Shown here one piece after another: positions 54,771 through 63,287 of a stretch of DNA of 64,000 nucleotides. This stretch comes from an uncultured Clostridium sp. Its GTDB lineage: Bacteria > Bacillota > Clostridia > TANB77 > CAG-508. The notes beneath the pieces were generated by a model. That model was not told the DNA's origin, searched no databases, and was given only the letters and a program-made list of their open reading frames with translations. Positions within the stretch are counted from its first letter, which is position 1. The number at the start of each line of letters is the position of its first letter. Position numbers and translations under genes: made by a program. The stretch spans positions 1-64,000 of the forward strand of contig CAMLUO010000003.1 of assembly GCA_946487895.1 (NCBI GenBank). Direction: 5' to 3'.

Positions 54771-54782
54771 TAATTAGAAAAT

Positions 54783-54873
54783 AAGATGTGTCCCCAAATG
54801 GACAAAAATGTCCAAACGGAAACGTCCTTAAAAGGACAAAATGTCTCAGAAAGAAACGTCCCAAATGAGACAA
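54783..54873. repeat. GGGACG-family compound repeat (copy k)
   Basis: Succession of GTGTCCCCAAATGGACA, TGTCCAAACGGAAACGTCC, TTAAAAGGACAAAATGTCTC and AAACGTCCCAAATGAGACA; TGTCC/GGACA and GTCTC/GAGAC arms pair. It ends just before the hydB AGGAGG. Confidence 0.65.
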
Positions 54874-54885
54874 AAGGAGGAAAGT

Positions 54886-56745
54886 ATGAAATCTTTAAAG
54901 GAAATACACAAAATAAGAGAGGAAAAAAGAAAAGAATTAGATTTAAGAGTTAATACTAAAGCAGATACTAGAGAAAAACATATTTTAGTCTGCCATGGAA
55001 CTGGTTGTACATCATCTAAATCACCTGAAATATTAAAAAGGTTTAGAGAAATTTTAGAAGAAAAAGGTATAGATAATGTACGTGTTATACAAACAGGATG
55101 TTTGGGTTTATGTGCAAAAGGTCCAATTGTAATTATACGTCCAGAAGACACTTTTTATGCAATGGTTACACCAGAAGATTGTGAAGAGATTATTGATACA
55201 CATATTGTAAAAGGTGGAAAAGTTGAAAGGCTTTTATGCAGAGATATAGATGGCAAGATGGTTGATAGATTAGATGATTTGAATTTCTATAAAAAGCAAA
55301 AAAGAATTGCTTTGAAGAATTGTGGTGTAATAAATCCTGAAAATATAGATGAATACATAGCCTTTGATGGCTATCTAGCATTAGAAAAAGTGTTAAGTGA
55401 TATGACACCAGAAGAAGTAATAGAAACAGTAAAAAATTCTGGACTTAGAGGTAGAGGTGGAGCAGGTTTCCCAACAGGTAAGAAGTGGGAGCTAACAAGA
55501 GCTTCAGAAGGAAAGCAAAAATATGTTGTTTGTAATGCTGATGAAGGTGACCCAGGTGCTTTTATGGATAGAAGTATTCTTGAAGGTGACCCACATAGTG
55601 TGCTAGAAGCTATGGCAATTGCAGCTTATGCAATAGGTGCGGACAAAGGATATATTTATGTAAGAGCAGAATATCCAATTGCAGTTCAAAGATTACAAAT
55701 AGCAATAGACCAAGCAAGAGATTATGCTATTTTAGGTAAAAATATTTTTGGCAAAAACTTTAATTTTGATATAGAAATAAGATTAGGTGCAGGAGCATTT
55801 GTATGTGGAGAAGAAACAGCACTACTTGAATCTATTGAAGGAAGAAGAGGTCAACCAAGAGTAAAACCACCATATCCAGCAGTAGCAGGTTTATGGGGAA
55901 AACCAACATTAATAAATAATGTTGAAACATATGCAAATATAGCACAAATAATATTAAAAGGTGCTGATTGGTATTCATCAATAGGAACTGCAAATTCAAA
56001 AGGTACAAAAGTATTTGCATTAGGTGGAAATGTAAATAATATAGGACTTGTAGAAGTACCAATGGGAACAACATTAAGAGAAATTGTATATGACATAGGT
56101 GGAGGAATACCAAATGGAAGAGACTTTAAAGCAGCGCAAACAGGAGGACCATCAGGAGGATGTATACCAAAAGAACATTTAGATACACCAATAGATTATG
56201 AATCATTAAAAGCAATTGGTTCTATGATGGGTTCAGGTGGACTAATTGTTATGGATGACACTAAATGTATGGTATGTTTAGCTAAGTTCTATTTAGAATT
56301 TACAGTAAGTGAAAGTTGTGGTAAATGTACTCCATGTAGAATAGGAACAAAAAGAATGTTAGAAATTCTTGAAAGACTATGTAATGGCGAAGGAGAAGAA
56401 TTTGATATATATAGATTAGAGAAATTGGCAGCAAATATCCAAAAAGCAAGTTTATGTGGTCTTGGTCAAAGTGCACCAAACCCAGTAGTAAGTACATTAA
56501 AATACTTTAGAGAAGAATTTAGACAACATGCTATTCAAAAAGAATGTAAAACATTAGAATGTAAAGCAATGGCAAAAATAACAATTGACCCAGAAAAATG
56601 TAAAGGTTGTGGCTTATGTCAAAAACATTGCCCAGTAAATGCTATTGATGGAGCAGGAAGAGATAAAAGAATAATAAATCAAGAAAAATGTATTAAATGT
56701 GGTACTTGTATAGCAAGTTGTCCATTCCATGCAATAGGGAACTAG
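54886..56745 (+). CDS. hydB: NuoF-like FMN/Fe-S hydrogenase subunit
   Basis: 619 residues. N-terminal thioredoxin-like [2Fe-2S] domain (CHGTGCTSSK, QTGCLGLCAKGP), a NuoF core with NADH/FMN site GLRGRGGAGFPTGKKW and CNADEGDPGAFMDR, SLBB domain, [4Fe-4S] ligands SCGKCTPCRIGT, and a C-terminal two-cluster ferredoxin (CKGCGLCQKHCP, CIKCGTCIASCP). ATG 54886 has AAAGGAGG; the in-frame ATG at 54841 is inside the repeat. The stop is followed directly by a GGGACG repeat. Confidence 0.95.
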   Translation: MKSLKEIHKIREEKRKELDLRVNTKADTREKHILVCHGTGCTSSKSPEILKRFREILEEKGIDNVRVIQTGCLGLCAKGPIVIIRPEDTFYAMVTPEDCEEIIDTHIVKGGKVERLLCRDIDGKMVDRLDDLNFYKKQKRIALKNCGVINPENIDEYIAFDGYLALEKVLSDMTPEEVIETVKNSGLRGRGGAGFPTGKKWELTRASEGKQKYVVCNADEGDPGAFMDRSILEGDPHSVLEAMAIAAYAIGADKGYIYVRAEYPIAVQRLQIAIDQARDYAILGKNIFGKNFNFDIEIRLGAGAFVCGEETALLESIEGRRGQPRVKPPYPAVAGLWGKPTLINNVETYANIAQIILKGADWYSSIGTANSKGTKVFALGGNVNNIGLVEVPMGTTLREIVYDIGGGIPNGRDFKAAQTGGPSGGCIPKEHLDTPIDYESLKAIGSMMGSGGLIVMDDTKCMVCLAKFYLEFTVSESCGKCTPCRIGTKRMLEILERLCNGEGEEFDIYRLEKLAANIQKASLCGLGQSAPNPVVSTLKYFREEFRQHAIQKECKTLECKAMAKITIDPEKCKGCGLCQKHCPVNAIDGAGRDKRIINQEKCIKCGTCIASCPFHAIGN

Positions 56746-56797
56746 GGGACGGTCCTAAAAATCCCTAAAATCGGGGATTTAGGGACGGACCTTAAAA
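56744..56797. repeat. GGGACG-family repeat (copy l)
   Basis: GGGGACGGTCC, AATCCCTAAAATCGGGGATT stem, GGGACGGACC. Near-identical to the copy after infB at 2107. Confidence 0.75.
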
Positions 56798-56818
56798 ATA
56801 AATAGGAGAGATAGAGTT

Positions 56819-58576
56819 ATGGAAAAGAAAATGATTAATTTAACAATAGATGACCAAAAAATAAAAGTGCCAGAAGGCACAACAATACTAGAAGCTGCAA
56901 AGCAAGCAGGAATAGACATCCCAACACTATGTTTTTTAAAAGAAATAAACGAAGTTGGAGACTGCAGAATGTGTATAGTAGAAGTTGAAGGAAGAAGAGG
57001 ATTTGCAACATCATGTATACAAACAGTAGAAGAAGGAATGGTAGTACATACCCATACGCAAAACGTGTTAGAAGCAAGACATGTTATACTAGATTTAATA
57101 ATATCAAACCATGCAAAAGACTGTTTAACCTGTACACGTTCAGGAAACTGCGAACTTCAAATGTTAGCAACAAAATTCAATGTTTTAAGTGTAGAATTTC
57201 CGGGAGAAATGACACAACATAAAGTAGATGACTTATCACCATCAATTGTTAGAGATTTTAATAAATGTATATTATGTAGAAGATGTGTTGCAGCTTGTAA
57301 AAATGTTCAACAAATTGGGGCAATAGATGTAATAAATAGAGGATTTGAATCATGTATATCAACAGTTGGAGATTGTAGTTTAAATAATGTAAATTGTACA
57401 TTTTGTGGTCAATGTATAGAAGCCTGCCCAACAGGAGCATTACATGAAAAAGAATCAATAAATGACGTATGGGCAAAATTAAAAGATCCAGATACATATG
57501 TAGTTGTTCAAACAGCACCTGCGGTTCGTGTAGCTTTAGGTGAAGAATTCCAAATGCCTATTGGTACAAATGTAGCAGGAAAAATGGTAACAGCATTAAA
57601 AAGACTTGGATTTGACAAGGTATTTGATACAAATACAGGTGCAGACTTTACAATTATGGAAGAAGCTAATGAATTTATAAAAAGATTTAAGAAAAATGAT
57701 AATCTTCCTATGATGACTTCTTGCTGTCCTGCTTGGGTTAAATATATTGAATCATATGAACCAGACTTATTGCCACATTTGTCAAGTTGTAAATCACCAC
57801 ATCAAATGTTTGGAGCATTAATAAAATCATATTATGCCAATAAAATTGGAATAAATCCAGAAAAAATATATACAGTATCAGTAATGCCATGTATTGCTAA
57901 AAAATTTGAACGACAACGTCCAGAAATGCAAAATGACGGACTTTACGATGTAGATAATGTAATTACTACAAGAGAACTTTCTCGTATGATTAAACAGGCC
58001 AATATCGAATTTGAAAAATTAGAGGATAGTAATTTTGATGACCCAATGGGAGAAGCAACAGGTGCAGCAGCAATATTTGGAACAACAGGTGGAGTAATGG
58101 AAGCAGCTTTAAGAACTGCACAAGATACTTTAACTGGAAAAAGTTTAGATAAGATAGAATTTGAGCAAGTACGTGGTGGAAAAGGAATTAAAAAGGCTAC
58201 AATAGAAATAGCAGGAAAGCCTATAAAAGTAGTTGCTGCAAGTGGATTATCAAATGCAAAAAAAATATTGGATGAAATAAAATCTGGAAAAGCTGATTAT
58301 CAATTTGTAGAAATTATGGCGTGTCCAGGAGGATGCATCATGGGCGGGGGTCAACCAATTAAAACTTCTAAAACTCGTTCAGAAGTAAATGTTAGAAAAT
58401 TAAGAGCAGATAGCATTTATTCTATTGATGAAAAGAGTACAATTAGAAAATCTCATGAAAATCCAGTGTTGAAAAAGATTTATGAAGAATATTTAGAAGA
58501 ACCTGGAAGCTATAGAGCAGAGAAGTTGTTGCATACAAATTATAGAAAAAGAGAAAAATATAATTTAGATAGATAA
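56819..58576 (+). CDS. hydA: [FeFe] hydrogenase catalytic subunit
   Basis: 585 residues. N-terminal [2Fe-2S] domain (CRMCIVEVEGRRGF), His-ligated [4Fe-4S] site (HAKDCLTCTRSGNCELQ), two-cluster ferredoxin domain (CILCRRCVAACKN, CTFCGQCIEACP), then the H-cluster signatures TSCCPAW near 301, MPCIAKKFE near 356 and EIMACPGGCIMGGGQP near 500, and the small-subunit tail. All H-cluster cysteines are present. Produces or consumes H2 during fermentation. AGGAGAG precedes the ATG. Confidence 0.97.
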   Translation: MEKKMINLTIDDQKIKVPEGTTILEAAKQAGIDIPTLCFLKEINEVGDCRMCIVEVEGRRGFATSCIQTVEEGMVVHTHTQNVLEARHVILDLIISNHAKDCLTCTRSGNCELQMLATKFNVLSVEFPGEMTQHKVDDLSPSIVRDFNKCILCRRCVAACKNVQQIGAIDVINRGFESCISTVGDCSLNNVNCTFCGQCIEACPTGALHEKESINDVWAKLKDPDTYVVVQTAPAVRVALGEEFQMPIGTNVAGKMVTALKRLGFDKVFDTNTGADFTIMEEANEFIKRFKKNDNLPMMTSCCPAWVKYIESYEPDLLPHLSSCKSPHQMFGALIKSYYANKIGINPEKIYTVSVMPCIAKKFERQRPEMQNDGLYDVDNVITTRELSRMIKQANIEFEKLEDSNFDDPMGEATGAAAIFGTTGGVMEAALRTAQDTLTGKSLDKIEFEQVRGGKGIKKATIEIAGKPIKVVAASGLSNAKKILDEIKSGKADYQFVEIMACPGGCIMGGGQPIKTSKTRSEVNVRKLRADSIYSIDEKSTIRKSHENPVLKKIYEEYLEEPGSYRAEKLLHTNYRKREKYNLDR

Positions 58577-58601
58577 AAAAGTAATAATTTAATAAAAATT
58601 T

Positions 58602-60232
58602 GTTACTACTCAGCCCTAAAAACAAGTTATTCACAAAATAATCAAAATAGAAATCAATTATTCACAGAATATTACAAAGACTGTAACAGTATTGAAATAC
58701 TACTGTTATGGTCTTTTTTGATATCTTGATATATAATATAGAAAAAGGAAAGGTGGTAAATTATGGCATCAAATTATGATAAACATATCTTTAGACAATT
58801 AGAAGATGTATTGAAAAAATGTGATAATTTATCACAAGAAATAAAAGATATAAAAGGAGAGCATAAAGAAGAAATAAAAAAACTTAAAGAGCAACATTCA
58901 GAAGAAATACATAATTTAAAAGAAGAACATAAAAAAGAGATAAAGCAATTAAATTCTAAAATAGAAAAATTAGAAGATGAAAATAAATTATTAAAAGATG
59001 ATCATACAAGAATGAAAGCAATACTAAATAAAGATAGTACCAATTCAAGTATTCCGCCATCAAAAGATGAAAAACCAAAGAAGAAAAGAGTAAATTTAAG
59101 AGAAAAGAGTAATAAGAAGACAGGAGGACAAAAAGGACATAAAGGAGCGACATTTACGAAACAAGATGTAGAAGAATTATTAAAAAAAGAAAATGTAAAA
59201 AAAGAAACAATGAAACATGGAAAACCAAATGGAAAATATTGTATAACTAAATATGAAATAGATACCAAAACAATAGTAATAGTAAAAGAGCATAAATTCT
59301 ACTTTAATAAAAGAAAAGAGATAAAAATACCAAAAGAATTTGTATCAGATGTACATTATGGAGAAAACTTTAAAACGTTGTGTGATATTATGGTTGTAGA
59401 AGAAGTAATTTCGTTAGGAAGAATAAAAGAATTTGTTGAAATATTGACAGGGGGATTGTTAAAGATATCAGAAGGAAGCTTGGTAAATTGGATAAAGGAA
59501 AAATCAAAGCAATGTAAAAACACAATAAAGAAAATGAAAATAGGATTAAAAAATACAGTAATTTTGCAAACAGATTTAACAGAAACAAAAGTAAACAATA
59601 AAAAAGGATATGTACGAAATTACAGTAATGATAAACTAACTGTATATATTCCAAGTAAAGATAAAAAAATACACCGAGTAAAAAGGCAATGGATATTAGA
59701 TGGATATACAGGATATATAGTACAAGATCATGATACAGCAATATATAATTTTGGTATTAAAGAAAAACATGTAGAATGTAATGTGCATTTAAGAAGATAC
59801 TTAAAAAACAATACAGAATTGACAAAACATAACTGGTCACAAGAAATGGATAAATTGCTACTAGAAATAAAAAGAAAGAAAGAAGAATATTTAGAAAGCA
59901 GAATAGATAGATTTTCTGAACAAGAATTAGAAGAGTATAGCAAAAGATATGATGAAATAATAAAAGAAGGACTAGAAGAAAACAAGGAAAGTAATTCTAA
60001 ATATTTAGGTAAAGAAGAAAAAGCATTAATAAATAGATTAAAGAAATATAAAACAAATCATCTAATATTTGCATATAACTTTAAAGTACCATTTGATAAC
60101 AATTTATAAGTACATGTAAAAAACAAGGAATTGATTATTTCAAAGAACTTGTTAATATAGAAAAAGGTAACCTAAGTATAGTTATTTAACTAACTTGGGC
60201 TACCTTTTGATGTTTTTAGGCTGAGTAGTAAC
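58602..60232 (+). mobile_element. IS66-type insertion sequence, internally deleted
   Basis: Terminal inverted repeats GTTACTACTCAGCCctaaaaaca (58602) and TGTTTTTAGGCTGAGTAGTAAC (60211-60232) match over about 22 bases. The flanks carry a perfect 8-bp target duplication AAAAATTT (58594-58601 and 60233-60240), the IS66 hallmark. It carries only a transposase of the tnpC type, no tnpA or tnpB. Terminator-like stems lie at both ends inside the element (about 58675-58720 and 60163-60208), which would block transcription entering it. It inserted between hydA and the small transcription unit at 60262. Confidence 0.9.
58763..60189 (+). pseudogene. IS66-family transposase missing its catalytic Glu region
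   Basis: Long N-terminal coiled coil (about residues 10-85), NSSIPPSKDEKPKK, the GGQKGHKGATF motif, TDLTETKVNNKKGYVRNY (first catalytic Asp) and DGYTGYIVQDHD. The frame stops at 60109 right after VPFDNN, where family members continue xAERDLR with the catalytic Glu. A second frame from 60106 continues ISTCKKQGIDYFKEL, the normal C-terminus, to 60189. About 100 bases are therefore deleted at 60104-60106, removing the Glu and shifting the frame. No CGG is involved. Immobile unless helped in trans. Confidence 0.88.
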
Positions 60233-60261
60233 AAAAATTTAGCAAAATATGAAAAAACATA

Positions 60262-60290
60262 TTGACATTTACATAAAAACGTGGTATATT
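60262..60290 (+). promoter_or_regulatory. sigma-A-type promoter
   Basis: TTGACA (60262-60267), 17 bases, TATATT (60285-60290). Drives the structured unit below; a TTAGGGA/TCCCTAA hairpin begins near the predicted start. Confidence 0.85.
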
Positions 60291-60347
60291 ATATATATGA
60301 TTAGGGAACAATCCCTAAAATCATAAAAAATTAAGGAGGAAGAATAC

Positions 60348-60401
60348 ATGATGACACGAGACAGACCGACAAGCAACAAATCAACAAAAAAAATTTTGTA
60401 A
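60348..60401 (+). CDS. possible 17-aa leader peptide
   Basis: ATG ATG start with TTAAGGAGG eight bases upstream; product MMTRDRPTSNKSTKKIL, basic. It lies at the 5' end of the structured transcript, and its stop is just before the first GC-rich hairpin. Confidence 0.45.
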   Translation: MMTRDRPTSNKSTKKIL

Positions 60402-60439
60402 AAAGATCAGGCGGCGTATAATGCCGAGGAGGAAAAGAA

Positions 60440-60478
60440 ATGATCAGTAGTTTGCGGTATACATCGGGATTTACCTGA
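60440..60478 (+). CDS. possible 12-aa leader peptide containing CGG
   Basis: GAGGAGG seven bases before the ATG. Read straight it gives MISSLRYTSGFT with CGG as codon 6 (60455). Skipping that C gives GGT and continues to a second in-frame CGG (60465): the one-shift product is MISSLGIHRDLPDERIKLI; skipping both gives MISSLGIHGIYLMKELN, stop at 60495. It could sense CGG decoding, but this may be chance in GC-rich RNA. Confidence 0.4.
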   Translation: MISSLRYTSGFT

Positions 60479-60605
60479 TGAAAGAATTAAATTAATTTAA
60501 TATTAAATTAATTTAATTCAGTCGGAATAGTTATTCCGACCAAGATTTTTATGATGTATGTATAGAGAAGGTCACCAGATTGTGACCTTCTCTAAAATTT
60601 TGCAA

Positions 60606-60710
60606 CTATCTATTGTTATTATTATTGTTGTTTTGTCTTTCGTTGTTGTTATTGTTTTGATTATTTTTGTTATTGTTATTTGACTTATTTTCTTTATTTT
60701 TCTTTGACAT
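60606..60710 (-). CDS. 34-aa Asn-rich small protein
   Basis: ATG at 60710 with GGAGGTG seven bases upstream. Begins MSKKNKENKSNNNN and continues with Asn, Gln and Lys only, plus one ERQ and a final Arg. Small Asn/Lys-rich proteins of this kind occur in spore-forming Clostridia; function unknown. Convergent with the structured transcript and sharing its terminator. Confidence 0.6.
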   Translation of the reverse strand: MSKKNKENKSNNNNKNNQNNNNNERQNNNNNNNR

Positions 60711-60886
60711 GAAAAGCACCTCCATTCAAGTTTCAATAATATTATTTTCTAAAAAGCAAAAAAATATACATAAAAAATTAATTTGTGTTTTTTAGGTATT
60801 TGATATATAATGGGTAAAAATTATAAAATATGTATTAATTGATAATTTTGATATTATATAAAACATAATATATATTAGGAGGAAAG

Positions 60887-60912
60887 GTTGAAAAGTTTAA
60901 TTATTTTCCAAC
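60887..60912. repeat. short GTTGAAAA hairpin
   Basis: GTTGAAAA and TTTTCCAAC arms with an A/T middle; same ends as the long repeat at 2704. A TTG-started 16-codon frame (60888-60938) with AGGAGG upstream overlaps it and could couple translation to murD, but this is weak. Confidence 0.45.
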
Positions 60913-60946
60913 TAGATTTGTGCTTTAGGGAGGAATGAGATAAAAA

Positions 60947-62347
60947 ATGGATTTTGAAAATGAAAAATTAAAAGAATTTAATGAATACATAAGATTTAGA
61001 AAAGTAGCCATAATAGGATTGGGAGTAAGCAATCTACCATTGCTTGATTACATGTTTGAGAAAAAAGCAAGAGTAACGGTATTTGATGAAAGAGAAAGAG
61101 AAAAATTAAGCAAAGAAGCTTTAGAAAAAATAAATAATTATGGATTTGAGCTTATTATTGGAAAAGATTGTTTAAAATACTTAAGAAATTTTGATATAAT
61201 TTTCCGTTCACCAAGTTGTTTGCCTACTAAACTAGAATTAGTCCAAGAAGAAAATAGAGGAGCAATTGTAACATCAGAAATTGAAATGTTAATGAAAATG
61301 TGTCCGTGTAAAATGATTGGAGTAACTGGAAGTGATGGAAAGACAACAACAACAAGTTTAATAAATAGTATTTTGCAAAAGGCAGGTTTTAAAACATTTT
61401 TGGGAGGAAATATCGGAACGCCATTATTTACTAAATTACCAGAAATGAAACCAGAAGATATTTTGGTATTAGAATTAAGTAGTTTTCAATTAATGGAAAT
61501 GGAAGTAAGTCCAGATATTGCGGTTATAACTAATATAACACCAAATCATTTAAATATTCATAAAGATTATGAAGAATATATAGAAGCAAAGAAAAATATA
61601 TTCAAATATCAATCTGAAAATGGAATAACAGTATTAAATTATGATAATGAAATTACAAGAAGTTGTGAAAAAGAAGTGCCGGGAAAAGTAATCTTTTTTA
61701 GTGGAAAAGAAAAATTGGATAATGGATTTATTGTTGATAATGGAATTATAAAAGAATGTGAAGATAGAGTAAGAAAACATATTTTGGATACACATGATGT
61801 CATTTTAAGAGGAGAGCATAATTTTGAAAATATAGCAACTGCAATAGCTGCAACAAGTACATTAGTAGATATAGAAGATGCAATTGAAGCTATCAAAGAA
61901 TTTAAACCAGTAGAACATAGATTAGAACTTGTAAGAGAAATTGATGGAGTTAAATGGTATAATGATTCTGTAAGTTCATCACCAACAAGAACAATTGCAG
62001 GTTTAAATTCATTTCCAGAAGAGATTGTGTTAATAGCAGGTGGTTATGATAAAAATTTAGATTATACTCCAATTGCAAAGCCAATAGTTGAAAAGGTAAA
62101 GACTTTAATATTGTTAGGTCAAACATCAGGAAAAATATTTGATGCGGTAAAAAATGAATTAGAAAATCAAAATAAAGAACTTTATATTTATATGTGTGAT
62201 TCTTTAGAAGAAACTGTACAATTAGCAAAGAAACATGCTGTTAAAGGTCAAATTGTATTATTTTCACCAGCTAGTGCAAGTTTTGATATGTTCAAAAATT
62301 TTGCTGATAGAGGAGAACAGTTTAAAAAATTAGTGAATAATTTGTAG
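60947..62347 (+). CDS. murD: UDP-N-acetylmuramoylalanine--D-glutamate ligase
   Basis: Adds D-Glu to the peptidoglycan precursor in the cytoplasm. 466 residues: a Rossmann-like N-terminus (VAIIGLGVSNLPLLDYMFEKKARVTVFDE), P-loop GVTGSDGKTTTTSL near 125, LELSSFQLMEMEVSPDIAVITNITPNHLNIH, EHRLELVREIDGVKWYNDSVSSSPTRT and LFSPASASFDMFKNFADRGEQF. GGGAGGAATGAG precedes the ATG. It stands apart from any division/cell-wall cluster. Its product is the substrate lineage later amidated by MurT/GatD. Confidence 0.97.
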   Translation: MDFENEKLKEFNEYIRFRKVAIIGLGVSNLPLLDYMFEKKARVTVFDEREREKLSKEALEKINNYGFELIIGKDCLKYLRNFDIIFRSPSCLPTKLELVQEENRGAIVTSEIEMLMKMCPCKMIGVTGSDGKTTTTSLINSILQKAGFKTFLGGNIGTPLFTKLPEMKPEDILVLELSSFQLMEMEVSPDIAVITNITPNHLNIHKDYEEYIEAKKNIFKYQSENGITVLNYDNEITRSCEKEVPGKVIFFSGKEKLDNGFIVDNGIIKECEDRVRKHILDTHDVILRGEHNFENIATAIAATSTLVDIEDAIEAIKEFKPVEHRLELVREIDGVKWYNDSVSSSPTRTIAGLNSFPEEIVLIAGGYDKNLDYTPIAKPIVEKVKTLILLGQTSGKIFDAVKNELENQNKELYIYMCDSLEETVQLAKKHAVKGQIVLFSPASASFDMFKNFADRGEQFKKLVNNL

Positions 62348-62355
62348 TAAAATGT

Positions 62356-62509
62356 TAGCTAGAATATTATATAAAATTATTATTTGTACCTTGTTGTCGC
62401 AACCTATGAAAGAAAAATGTTGTAGGTTGCTTCAATCGCACTCGCCTTTTACAAGGCTCGTTTGGTCGCTACGCGGTACTGCAAATAATTTTATATAATA
62501 TTCTAGCTA
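62356..62509. repeat. dispersed 155-173 bp structured repeat, copy 3
   Basis: Outer arms TAGCTAGAATATTATATAAA and complement (about 27 pairs). Core identical in large part to copies at 11765 and 21575. Shortest copy, with a reduced first hairpin (GCAACCTATGA..AGGTTGC). Lies after murD. Confidence 0.85.
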
Positions 62510-62590
62510 CATCATTTTAATAGTAAAACCTCTTAGACACAAATTTTTAAAAAATGCATAACATATACAAAAGAAAAAGGAGGTTTTATA

Positions 62591-63287
62591 ATGTACAATC
62601 AGAGTTATGAAGAGTACATAAGAAGCATACTAGGATATCCAAACTATCAGTATAATGACAATGATTCTATGTCATATATGCAAAATCAAGGATATAATTA
62701 TAACAACAATTTTAATAATAATTATAGCGAAAATGAAGATAATAATAGTGAATTAGAGCAATATTATCCAGAAATATATAAAATTGTATATCCAATGGTA
62801 TCGCAAATATGCAGAAATAATACAAGAGAAATAACAAGAGAAGTAATTGACGAAATGACAGATGAGATTTATTCGACAATTGAGGGAACAGCAGACAATG
62901 AAATTAATTTGTCAATAAATTTGCAAAATGATATAAGGACAGGAGAAAATAGAACTCAGAATATGAATGCAAAAGAAATGAATTCATCTAGTCAAACGAT
63001 TAGAAAAGAGGCAAAAAAGGATTCAATACAAGTAGAAAACAGAAATGATAGTAGAGAAGATAGACAAATAAGAAATAGAAGTTTAAGAGATTTAATAAGA
63101 ATTTTAATTATTCGAGAATTACTTAGAAGAAGACCAGGAAATCGTCCACCAAGACCTAGACCACCTATGGGACCACCATTTCCTGGAGGACCACGGAAGA
63201 CCACCTCAAGGACCAGGCAGGCCACCTCAAGGTGGAGGTAGACCACCAATGATGCCAAGAGGATATTATGATATTTATGAACATTAA
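62591..63287 (+). CDS. unknown Asn-rich / Pro-Arg-Gly-tailed protein, frame broken at an in-frame CGG
   Basis: Family not recognised. N-terminal Tyr/Asn-rich region, a helical core (EQYYPEIYKIVYPMVSQICRN), a charged middle, then RELLRRRPGNRPPRPRPPMGPPFPGGP. The straight frame meets CGG (63194) and ends in an out-of-style tail at 63241. The +1 frame continues GRPPQGPGRPPQGGGRPPM, the same repeat style, then MPRGYYDIYEH to 63287. GPGRPPQ recurs across the junction only if the C is skipped and GGA read as Gly. AAAGGAGG precedes the ATG. Resembles a coat or surface-type protein in composition (inference). Confidence 0.75.
63191..63197 (+). other. candidate +1 recoding site CCA-CGG-A
   Basis: In-frame CGG at 63194-63196 after CCA; skipping C reads GGA. 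GGAGGA lies directly upstream and could act as an internal Shine-Dalgarno. Confidence 0.55.

Larger units (their letters stand above)
60297..60600 (+). ncRNA. structured short transcript with two tiny ORFs, class not identified
   Basis: Independent unit between a consensus promoter and strong terminators. Elements: 5' hairpin TTAGGGA/TCCCTAA; CGGC-GTATAAT-GCCG; ATCAGG ... CCTGAT closing pair competing with CATCGGG-ATTTA-CCTGATG; an A/T palindrome about 60486-60519; GTCGGAAT-AGTT-ATTCCGAC (60521-60540) followed by T-rich sequence; and AGAGAAGGTCAC / GTGACCTTCTCT (60563-60593). GC content is locally much higher than around it. I do not recognise a known RNA family, T-box or riboswitch. The alternative stems look like an attenuator. 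Confidence 0.6.

Noticed and set aside
58763..60189. Another CGG-linked frame break in the IS66 transposase
   Set aside because: There is no CGG in that gene; the break is explained by a deletion that removes conserved residues.
60297..60600. tmRNA, RNase P RNA, SRP RNA or 6S RNA
   Set aside because: The diagnostic conserved segments of these RNAs were looked for and not found.
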